A stretch of DNA of 64,000 nt from positions 4,836,001 through 4,900,000 of the forward strand of contig JAMPIQ010000001.1 of assembly GCA_024699855.1 (NCBI GenBank), given 5' to 3'. Of this stretch, positions 11,809-20,733 are shown one piece after another. The notes below the pieces were generated by a model. It did not search any database. It was not told the DNA's origin and worked only from the letters and a program-made list of their open reading frames with translations. Each line of letters begins with the position of its first letter. Within the stretch, counting starts at the first letter, position 1. This stretch comes from Aphelenchoides besseyi. Its lineage: Eukaryota > Nematoda > Chromadorea > Rhabditida > Aphelenchoididae. The position numbers were made by a program, and so were the translations under genes.

Positions 11809-13186
11809 CAGGATGGGCCAAAATGAACTCCCAATTTCTTTTTCGCGAAAAAATTTTTGAATGAAAAATCGGTCTGTTTTCATTTTGAGATCAGAATTTA
11901 TTAACCGTAATGAGTTCATCGGACTTCCACTTGTCCCCCTTGTCGATCCAGGCAGGTTTGAAGTCGCCGATGGTAGTTGGCCATGACTCGTTCGCGCATT
12001 GGTCGATCTTGTCTTAATTGGTCGGCAACTTCAACAATTGCCGTCCTCAACTCGTCGAGCGTTCTGGGACGCTGATCCGTGTTGAATATTTGGCCTTTCA
12101 TGTAACCCCAAAGCCAGAAATCACATGGTGTGAGATCTGGAGATCGAGGTGGCCAAGCCGCGGGTGATGGATGGGCACGGGTTCCTCTTCCAATCCACCG
12201 CCCCGGGAATTCACGATCGAGCAAAGTCAGAACGTTGTTCCCAATATGACACGGGGCGCCATCTTGTTGGAACAAGATGTTGTGGAAATTGGGCCAACCC
12301 CTAAGGGTTGGCAGGATCTCGTTAACCAGGGTTTGTTCCAACCACTGGGAGTTGATTCCCCGTTGACCGGCTGATGGCTCCCAAAAAATTGGGCCAATCA
12401 CGCCTTCAATGCCAACGCCCATTCACACCGTCACTTTCGGGGAGGGAAAACGACAGGTATCGAACCAATGCGGGTTGGAATCTGCCCACATGATCCAATC
12501 GTGCCGATTCACACCCCCATCCAAATGAAAGTGGGCTTCATCGGTGAATAACAAGTTATTCAACCGATCCGGATCAGCCGCCAGACGCATCAACTCGTCT
12601 CGGGCAAAATTCATTCGCGTGGCGGGATCTGGAGCGTCGAGAGCGTGTGCCATCTGAAGATGGTAGGGACGCATCTTCAGGTCTTCTTTGAGGATAAGCT
12701 GGAGTGTGCTTCGTGACATCTGAGTGGTTGGCTCGTCTTCTCCATCACCACTGGGTCCAATAACGAACGGATTGCGCCTCGTTGAAAGATGAGGGTTGGC
12801 CGCGAACGCTTCTCGAACATCTTCAATTGCTTCTGCGTTTCGAACACGCCTAAAGGGCAATGAAAAAAAAGCAAAACTCGAACTCACTTGGACTTGTGCA
12901 TACCGTGCTCGCCGTGCACTGAACCAGTGGCGTAGAAGTTTTCCACCCATTTTTGGATGGTTTTGCGATCGGGGTTACGAGCATCATCATCTCCGGCATC
13001 ACGACGAATTCGTTTGACAAATTTGACGTAACAGTACGCCTCCTCAATGAACACACCAACAAACTTTGCTTTTTCTTGAGCACTGTAGCCCATAACGATT
13101 TAACAAAACTAACCGATTTTTCCAATTTTTCATTTCAAAAATTTTTTTTTCGGGAAAAAAGTGGGAGTTCATTTTTAACCACCCTG
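11809..13186 (-). mobile_element. Tc1/mariner-superfamily transposon, 1378 bp
   Basis: The ends are imperfect inverted repeats (left CAGGATGGGCCAAAATGAAC, right reverse complement CAGGGTGGTTAAAAATGAAC), each followed by a GGGAAAAAA/CGCGAAAAAA-like block. TA flanks both outer ends (11807-11808 and 13187-13188). It encodes one transposase on the minus strand, described separately. Confidence 0.85.
11916..13093 (-). pseudogene. DDE transposase with a 38-nt intron and one nonsense codon
   Basis: Exon 1 (13093-12888) starts MGYSAQEKAKFVGVFIEEA and carries the N-terminal helix-turn-helix (RKTIQKWVENFYATGSVHG). A GTGAGT to TTTAG intron of 38 nt (12850-12887) joins HKSK to RVRNAEAIEDVREAF in frame; the two exons total 1140 nt, an exact multiple of three. 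The catalytic core has LLFTDEAHFHLDGGVNRHD (first Asp), then FQQDGAPCHIG (second Asp) and WPPRSPDLTPCDFWLW (third Asp). The frame is broken only once, by TGA at 12423-12425, in a position where relatives have Trp, so a single G-to-A change would explain it. The stop is at 11916. It is probably recently inactivated. Confidence 0.85.
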
Positions 13187-13651
13187 TATAATTCAGCCAA
13201 GACTGGCGGAACCACTCTGGAACTCTTCCTGTCAGATCTATCGAAGTGGTAATAAGATCACAACCCAAATCTTTCAAATACCAAAAAGAATATGCAGTTT
13301 AAACGCAGAGAATGAGCAAACTGTTAATCAAACGCAAATTTCATCAAAACTGCAAATCAATTCAATAATAACAAAACGATGTAAATCATGTATAAAAGCC
13401 AAGTTAATGTTTTCGATTCGATGGTTGTTCATGGACGACTGTACGTTCGTTTTGCTTATTCATAGATCCATTAGACACCTGTATCGGGCGATGAATACGG
13501 AAATCGTTTAGTCGTAACTATCAATTGAATGTTTGGATTCCGGTTGAAAATGCGAATAACTCTAAAGATACTGTTACTGTGAAGTGAAAAATTCTGCTTT
13601 ATTGGAACAAATTAACATCACTGGTACAGACAAAAAGATCCTGTCGTGTCG

Positions 13652-15563
13652 TCAACACCAATTGCCGTTAAAGACGCCACCAAAATGAATTGGATTACCT
13701 CTCGGGTCCATTGGTGTTCGAACAGATTGACGGCTTTTGGTTGCAAATCGACGGAGACGATTCAAAAGCTCCGCTACGAGCTTCGGATTCTTCCGCGCTA
13801 TGTCGTTCGTTTCATTTGGATCCAACTTTAAATTGAAAAGTCGAGCTCGTCCTGCATTGTGCAAAACGTCCGAAGACTCATAAATCAACTTGTAGTCTCC
13901 ACGTCTAAAATCTGATGTTATCAAAAAACGATCAAAGCAAACCTTATAGCCGAAGCGGGACTATCAATGTTGTAAATGAATTGAGTTCGCCGCAATCGTC
14001 GGGTTCCCGTTTGAGTGATTGCCGGCCACTGATTAATTCCATCGCCTTTGAACGGCCGTTTATGGAGTCCGTTTTCTTTACTTACCATACAACAATGCTG
14101 AGCCGCCGGCGACTCCCAGTAAGGTCGGATGCCAATCAACGACGTGAAACAAACTAAATGTCAAATCATTCAACAGTTAGAATGACGGTACTTACTCTGT
14201 GTAGTTTCTAAACGTTGAAAACTCTTTTTTGAAGTGAAAGAACGTCACCGTTTTTGTGCCACCTTCAAACAACGTATTCTTTTCCCCTCTGTATGGGAAA
14301 TTAGAGGCTCCAAACGTCGTATCGCCGCCTAAAAACGAGCTCAATTTTTCGTTGGATTCGAGAATATTGCCAGCAAACGAAAACACAAGGAATTTACTCA
14401 CCATTATCGCTAGAAAATGCTATCAAAGTGTTATTGAGCAACCCTAATTTCTCGAGTTTGCGCACCACCTTCCCAATAGACTCATCCATAGCGGCGAGCA
14501 TTGCTGCAACGACCTTTTTGAAAGCTTATTGAAATCGAAAAAACTTATTTACCGCAGTAGATCATTCGTCGATAGTCATGAGCAAAAGCCGTACAGACTA
14601 CAACATCGTATTCTTAGTATAATAATAAAAACGGTTACATTTTTGATACGAACTGGGTACTTGCAAGGGAGCGTGAACTGCTTGATAGGAAAGGAAGAGG
14701 AAAAATGGCTGATTGCGTGGATGTGTTTCCAAAACGCGTATTGCTTCATCGTTGAATAAGTGCTGAAATTAAAGATTATTTGCAAACACTTTCCAATGCT
14801 CTGACCGTTGAATAAACTCCATTCTTATTGACAATCGGATGCATTCGTCCGTTTACTTCGCGAAAGAAATCCAAACCGCCCACCACCTTCCTGGTGTTTC
14901 GATCGTACAAATCTGAAATCTGATCGTTTTAAAGAGCTTGTGTCTTCAACCTGTGCTATGGTTGAAATATCCTTCTTGAGGTCCATAGTAACTTTAAAAG
15001 TGCAAGGTCAACTGATGGCTGTTCATTAGCCTACCCGTAAAAATAATCAAAACCACGAGCTGTCGGCAAAAACTCTCGTCTACAATAACCCAAATGCCAC
15101 TTTCCGATCAAATAATTTTGGTAGCCGAGTTTTTTGAGGTTCTGTGGCAAAAACGAATAATCCATTGGCACACCACTAGCCTCCATATTCAAGAAAACTC
15201 CTCGTTGAGTTCCCGTGCGAAACGGATAGTAACCGGTCATCAGAGCAGATCTCGTTCTGCAACTCGCAAACAACAATCGCACGATTAATAAACGACCTAC
15301 GGCGTGCATAGCTGATTAACATACGACCCCTTAAGGTAGACAGAGGATTGACTAAACGCTAAAGCCCGCAGATTTGGAGTGTGCAATCTGCAAGATCGCT
15401 TATAAACCGAATGCCCTTGGACGAACCTCGAATCGTGCCAATCCAAATCCGCGTGTCCCAAGTCGTCGGCAAGAATTAGAAGAATGTTCGGTGGTTGACT
15501 TTTCGCAATAACATCAAGATGGAGAAGCGAAAATAATAAAAACGACAAAACGTTTTCTGTCAT
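13652..15563 (-). CDS. Arylsulfatase B-like sulfatase, secreted or lysosomal
   Basis: The enzyme should hydrolyse sulfate esters, as arylsulfatase B/I/J do on glycosaminoglycans in lysosomes or outside cells. It starts at ATG 15563 with a signal peptide (MTENVLSFLLFSLLHLDVIA), followed by PPNILLILADDLGHADLDW, the metal-binding Asp pair. The active-site motif is assembled across a 45-nt intron as CTPTRSALMTG, where the Cys would be converted to formylglycine; Thr replaces the usual Ser of CxPSR. Next come YYPFRTGTQRGV and LIGKWHLGY, then a GGDTTFGASNFPYRG/FEGGTKTVTFFHF block typical of arylsulfatase B (NWPLRG..EGG) and GLHKRPFKGDGINQW. The C-terminal exon (13652-13924) reads RRGDYKLIYESSD to a stop after FNGNWC. 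Several internal exons lie between 13.9 and 15.0 kb with short introns. Confidence 0.85.
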
Positions 15564-16529
15564 CGAACTTGTGTGGAGTGATGGTCGTCTACTCTCTACC
15601 TTTTGGGGTTTCTTGGCTCCCGTCGCATTTTTGAGTCACATGAATAGTCAAGGGGTAACTTTCGACAAAAAAATGAAAAGTTTGACTTTACGAGTAATTA
15701 CTTATTGAGTAAAAACGTTCGATTTTACGTCACTCGTCTGATCTCAATTGACGACTTCCTTGGAGAGCAAATTACTCGGGCGCTTAACAATGCAGAGCAC
15801 TTTAATCTCAAAATTGCGCGTTAAGAGAGGAATTGTTAGAAACGTCTTGCAACATTCGATGTGTCTGTGCGTTCTCAAGACTCATCTTATGTTCGTTATT
15901 ACGCGGCTATAAAAACACAAAGAACCGCTCTCAAACACCCGAACGACTTCGTCATTGCTTTCCGGAAGAACAGGTTTCGATTTCGTGTGAACTTCGTTGA
16001 TTCTCAGATCGTGAGCAATCGACGAACAATGATCGTCGGTATACTAAAAAGTTTGCAATGAAAATTACTTGAAACTAAACGTAACGGTTTGTCTCGATTG
16101 CTTGTTTTTATTAGTCATTGTACTCCACAGTTTGTACGAGATCAATGGCAATCTAAACCCTAAGATGAACTATGAAATAACATTACGAAGATCGTTATTT
16201 GATCGCACATTTGAGTTCAAGTGCCGACGAATACGAAGTCGTTTGTATGGCTTGTTTGTTTACAATTGCCATTTTACCGCTTTTCATCACGATTGTGCAC
16301 AGTGAACAGCAGTCTGTTGTGGTCGGGACTCGTCGCCTCGAACACGTTAATAACAAGTTTATCAATAACAACTAACAGATAAATAATAATAAGTTAACAA
16401 CCAAAACCCGTGCCGGGAGAAGAGCGTCGCAGCGAGGGCGGGGAGCAAAACAAGCCTATACGAATTGCCAATTGGCTTTGGTACCAAAAATAGTTTGACA
16501 AGCAATTAACGTCACAACACAATCAAGTA
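15564..16529. other. Unresolved interval, possibly with small exons
   Basis: No confident gene. A frame at about 16165-16373 reads HYEDRYLIAHLSSS, then a hydrophobic run (CMACLFTIAILPLFITIV) and stops after FINNN, so a membrane segment may be encoded, but I cannot join it to a start. Positions 16415-16446 are a short GC-rich patch (GTGCCGGGAGAAGAGCG region) in otherwise AT-rich DNA. Confidence 0.3.
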
Positions 16530-16726
16530 GACAAATCGGATTTTTCGTTCACTCAGATTGCACTGTTCGACGTTGTTTCTTGGCCAAAAGCTTTCAGTCA
16601 CTCACAGATTCGCATGTGGATCAAGCAACTTGTCAATTTGTTCAAAAAAATCTCCACTATTGGATGATTGCGTTGATCGCTTGTATTATCCAACTTTTTC
16701 TCTTCTTCTTTGCTGTGCCTTCATGA
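16530..16726 (+). CDS. Possible C-terminal exon of a tetraspanin-like membrane protein
   Basis: After an AG acceptor at about 16529 the frame reads IGFFVHSDCTVRRCFLAK, then TCQFVQKNLHYWMIAL and a single strongly hydrophobic helix (ACIIQLFLFFFAVPS) before TGA at 16724-16726. A cysteine-containing loop leading into KNLHYW and one last membrane helix is how many tetraspanins end. Upstream exons are not identified, so both function and extent are tentative. Confidence 0.3.
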
Positions 16727-17207
16727 TCTATTGGAGACAGACGTTTGATGTCGCCCTAGTGTGCAACACCTGATGGTCAAGAAGGTAAGTTCAGGTATCA
16801 GAGATATTGCTGCGCCAAATCTTTTAGGCAAAGGAAGAGCTGAATTGAGGGTCAATCGGTGTTTCGAAAACGGCACGTTTATCAGGAAAAATCTCTATGA
16901 TTTGCCTCAAGAAAACAGATTTCGTCGCCTCTTTGACTTGGATTTGATCTAATCACATAACATAAAAATTAGCTTTCAGTTGTATGCATACGTTTCGTTG
17001 CTACAAACATTGTGTTTTCATGTTCTAATATCTTTGTGGATGATGTTGTTGTCATATTCAGGTTTATCTTTCTAGTTTTTAAAAGTGATTTACTCGCCAC
17101 TTCCAGCTCTTAATTTTGAACCCACACTAAAACTTTGTATAGAAGCGCACGAGCGTTTGGATTCGTTTGCTTCACTCGCGTTGGTTTTGCGTATTCACGA
17201 CGCTTAG

Positions 17208-17920
17208 CAGTTCAAAAAGAAGTTAATGAAATGGACCACGGATGTTTATGTTCTTTGCAAACTGTTGAATCTCCTCACTCAAATCGCCTGTATGTCCGCC
17301 TACATCAAAAAGAACCAGTTTACATCACCGTTTAGCGTAATAAAAAGTCGATCTTGAGCACTAAAACGTTAACTTCAGATCTACTATCAAGTGTTGTGGA
17401 GATGAAATGATCAGTTGGGCATCAAATTCTTTCCATTGGCAGTTTATTGCCGATTCTTTGTGGTCGATCTCATGGACGTTTATCAGCATATCACGGAGTG
17501 TTTTCTGGTTAGTTCTCATATGTGTTGCTATTCAACATTGTTCTAGGAAAAGTAATATGCTCGACAGGCAAACTTTCACTGTTACTTACTCGTTCTTCAG
17601 CGGAATGCTGTTTATTACAGCTCTCAACTTGATGTATTCGATTCGTGTGTGGATTTTCAGTGCGACTTTCAAAAACGATTTGCTGGAATATGGCAACACA
17701 AAGTCGAAAGCTGGTAAGTTTTATCGTACAACTAAACTGACCAGAAATTCTAGACATCGATGAAGTTTTTGATCGAGATACTCCTCTTGTGTTTCACTTT
17801 ATTCACAAACACACCAACAAACAGTTTTCGTTGAAGTTGGCCGATATGTTGCTGCGTTACACTTCGAAAGTACACCAACTAACACATCAAGGAACGGTTG
17901 TTTTAATCGGTAATAACTAA
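17208..17920 (+). CDS. Unidentified membrane protein (3' exons) with a CCG motif
   Basis: Three exons join in frame: one from 17208 (QFKKKLMKWTTDVYVLCKLL) to 17331, one from about 17380 (STIKCCGDEMISWAS, carrying CCG) to 17713, and one from about 17754 to TAA at 17918-17920. There are two hydrophobic stretches (FWLVLICVAIQ and FFSGMLFITALNLMYSI). The tail DIDEVFDRDTPLVFHFIHKH is soluble and ends VVLIGNN. The CCG recalls the tetraspanin large loop, but the spacing to the following helices is not typical, so I do not assign a family. Upstream exons may lie at 16.76-16.95 kb. Confidence 0.4.
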
Positions 17921-18080
17921 TCTGTTGTATGTTTTTTTAGTCACTAGCGAGAATAATAGTTAAATTGTATCAGAAATCAACTAAACCGACTAGCATTTAC
18001 TGTCTTTCAGCTACTTAAATTATGGCCATTGATTATTTTTATACGTAACAAACCGTGAAATAAATAAACTCATCAATATG

Positions 18081-18184
18081 TGCTCCACCGTTGGGCAAAG
18101 CGTTCCAAAATTTGTACTGATGTTCAGCCACAGCCTATAGAAGGGCCAGAATGTATACTAACCTCAAACTTGGGTTAATAAACC
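18081..18184 (-). ncRNA. Spliced leader (SL) RNA gene, copy A
   Basis: The 5' end of the RNA (18184 down to 18163) is the 22-nt leader GGTTTATTAACCCAAG followed by TTTGAG, which differs from C. elegans SL1 at two positions. It is followed directly by the GT donor (18161-18162). An Sm-protein site AAATTTTGG lies at 18105-18113, then GAAC and a 3' hairpin with stem GCTTTGCC/GGTGGAGC and loop CAAC. The length of 104 nt and the order leader, donor, Sm site, terminal hairpin match nematode SL RNAs, which donate the capped leader during trans-splicing. It is divergent from copy B, and the two are nearly identical inverted copies. Confidence 0.93.
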
Positions 18185-18236
18185 GACGATGTGGTCGGTC
18201 GGTTGGAACATGAGTTGAATAGCAGTCTGAATAGTC

Positions 18237-18243
18237 GATGGGT
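18237..18243 (-). promoter_or_regulatory. Proximal sequence element-like motif of SL RNA copy A
   Basis: Read on the minus strand this is ACCCATC, 53-59 bp upstream of the inferred SL RNA start. The same core sits at the same distance before the other SL RNA and both U5 genes in this window, which is the expected place for a snRNA PSE. Confidence 0.6.
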
Positions 18244-18457
18244 AGGACGCCTTTTGGCAGGCATGTTCTCTCAGTCTGAACGTCTACTACTAGTGCGCAG
18301 TCTTTTCGCCGCTTTCTGTTCGTCCTGCTCGTTGTTCGCGGTCATCGATTCGACGGTCGATCTTCTCGCGGGTCTCCGACTCGGAAAGTGGAGAGAAATA
18401 GAACGCAGATTTCGGAGGCCCACCAACGAACAGAACAGGAGCCCTAGAAAGCGTCCA

Positions 18458-18464
18458 ACCCATT
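18458..18464 (+). promoter_or_regulatory. Proximal sequence element-like motif of SL RNA copy B
   Basis: ACCCATT lies 53-59 bp upstream of the SL RNA start at 18517, mirroring the element of the divergent copy. Confidence 0.6.
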
Positions 18465-18516
18465 TGTTCTACAGTCTTCCATTCAAGTTACCTTCAATCC
18501 TTGAGCCTTCATCGTC

Positions 18517-18620
18517 GGTTTATTAACCCAAGTTTGAGGTTAGTATACGTTCTGGCCCTTCTATAGGCTGTGGCTGAACACCAGTACAAATTTTGGAACG
18601 CTTTGCCCAGCGGTGAAGCA
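18517..18620 (+). ncRNA. Spliced leader (SL) RNA gene, copy B
   Basis: The leader occupies 18517-18538 and is identical to that of copy A, with the GT donor at 18539-18540. The intron-like part follows, then an Sm site AAATTTTGG at 18588-18596, GAAC, and the 3' hairpin GCTTTGCC/GGTGAAGC with loop CAGC. Compared with copy A the 3' stem swaps a T-G for a T-A pair and the loop differs, so base pairing is kept where sequence changes. The two SL genes share a 332-bp spacer between their start sites. Confidence 0.93.
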
Positions 18621-18715
18621 CATAATCACGAGAGAAATTGTTTATGTTTCATTGACAGATCAGTCTAATTTCAATTCACAGCTATCGAGCTTGCATCAGA
18701 GTTTATTTTGTACGC

Positions 18716-19980
18716 TTACTGCAACAGATAATACTTTGTGCGGCTTGGACACGGACAATAGAAAGCATCAGAACCCACAACACCAGGACTGCCTCTTGGT
18801 CCATTGTCGCATAAAACAAATTGATTAAAACAAGTTAATGAAATGAATCAAACCTGATTTCCCTTTTTCTCCTTGTGGTCCGACTAGTCCCCGTTGTCCG
18901 ATTTTTCCAACAGCTCCTGGAGTCTTATTGTCGATTCCTTTTTCACCAGGTAATCCTAAATTTTAAGATAAGTTGTTATTAAACGAAACTCAACCTGGTG
19001 GTCCTCGAGCACCTTGTTCGCCTTTTTTTCCGGGTATTCCGACGATTAGCATTGCATCAGCTCCATCAACACCCTTTTGGCCTGGCACTCCGTCCTGGCC
19101 TAAGCAAAACATCGAAATTATCATCTGAAATGAAAACTCACCCGGCAAACCGATATTTCCAAAAGGACCTACAAATATTTGAATGTCGCTTAGTTAAAAT
19201 AACCTGGTGGTCCCGGCAAACCAACGAGAATGTTGCCATCTAAACGAATATTTACATATTATAATTGAGTTTGTCGAACCTAAGCCGCGCTTTCCATCGG
19301 GTCTTGAAATAAAATTGCTATTAATTCTGATTCCTGTCAACTTATCTTTTGGTCCTCTTTCACCATCCCTTCCTCGACGACCTCGTGGTCCGGCTGGACA
19401 TTTGATGCACTCACCATCGTTTAAAAGACCACAAGTTCGTCGCAGTCCAGGAGGAGCATTCCTTCCTGGGATTCCGTTCTGTCCTGGTACTAAAAATAAA
19501 ATTCACTACAATACTGTCGAGTATATTAAGTACTTCCGTCGAATCCCTTCAAACCTTGAGGTCCTGGTGGCCCTAAACAGTTGATCAATTAATGGGAAAA
19601 AGACTCAACATTACCCGGTGGACATTTCGGAATAATGCAATTGCAGTGAGCAGGAAGTTGAGAGTCACGTTTTGCGCGAGGTCGAAATACCGAATTGCTA
19701 AAATCCAAATTGCGATTGGTAGTTGGCGGAATCAACGACATTTGAACGTCCATTAATTCAGTCCATGCGATGTCCGTCCGTGTCTAAAAATTGTACTTAG
19801 ACGCCAATAATCGCGTTGGATACTCACTTTGAACTCTTCAACGGTTTCGATTACCTTGAGATGCATTGCATTCATTTCATCATACAAGCTTGGCAACAAC
19901 ATCAAACAAGAAACCAGTGCACTTGCACAAAGAGCGATTGCCAAGTAGGCGGCCAAATGAGCACTCGAAAACGTGGTCAT
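18716..19980 (-). CDS. Cuticle collagen, nematode type
   Basis: This is a structural collagen of the nematode cuticle, secreted by the hypodermis. The start is ATG 19980 (MTTFSSAHLAAYL); a longer in-frame start lies at 20076. An N-terminal signal-anchor (AIALCASALVSCLMLLPSLY) precedes the conserved region DEMNAMHLKVIETVEEFK. After an intron comes RPRAKR, a furin-type site in the position of nematode homology box A, then a Cys cluster (CNCIIPKCPPG) before the first Gly-X-Y block. Gly-X-Y repeats are split over at least eight small exons with introns of about 40 nt, interrupted by CGLLNDGECIKC. The last exon reads GPRGSPGVVGSDAFYCPCPS and ends RTKYYLLQ at TAA 18716-18718. The number of introns is high for a cuticle collagen. 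Confidence 0.85.
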
Positions 19981-20733
19981 AATCTTAATGCTTGATGACC
20001 ATTTACTACAAACAGACGAGTCAACTGAACGAAGAACAATACGAAAGTTGTCGCGAGTTTCAGCGTCGGCAAACAAATGAACTTAATTAAGTCAATGATC
20101 TGTAGCGTTCAGCTAATTTGCGTTCGACTCAAAGACATTCGCCCATCTTGTACGTCGCTCCAATCGCTCAAGACTGTTCAAATGCTCTAAACCATTTGTG
20201 GTATGATCCAAAAGATTCAAATTCGGAGATTTCAACGGCTCTCCACTTTTTTTGCCACTTTTGTTCGTTTCTCTGCGAAGAAATTCGCGGATTTCCGGTT
20301 TTCGCGAAACGGCAAATAAAACCCGGAAAACGAGCCAAAAAGCCAAAACGATCGACGGCGGTAAACGACGCGCAACGAACTCGAAATCTCTCGAGGAAAC
20401 ACGAATATTTCACTTGCAACAGAAGATCGGTGGTAACTGTCACTCGAACTTAAATAGCAAATTTGTTCCATTTACATCACCTCTTAGAGTTTGGGAAACT
20501 TGCCATTTTGTTCCCTTACAACAAAAGATGATGTGATTCAACTCTGCGGGTTATCCAATTGACAACTAATGGGCAAAGTATTCTCACAAACAACAGGAAA
20601 CTCAAATCACCTGCTTGTCCCCAAGACAACCAGTTCTTCTCTTCGACTGTAGTGTCTTTAATTTATTTAACAACAAAAATTTTTGATCAGCCAAATGTAT
20701 TGCAAATCCTAAACTACGAGTGGATTACTGGGA
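19981..20733. other. Intergenic region
   Basis: Overlapping frames on both strands at 20110-20536 (79-111 codons) do not resemble known proteins and shadow one another. The interval should contain the collagen promoter and the 3' region of the LTA4H-like copy 1. Nothing else is seen. Confidence 0.4.

Noticed and set aside
18078..18623. A 114-bp inverted repeat interpreted as a MITE
   Set aside because: The arms contain a complete spliced leader, donor, Sm site and 3' hairpin, so they are SL RNA genes rather than transposon ends.
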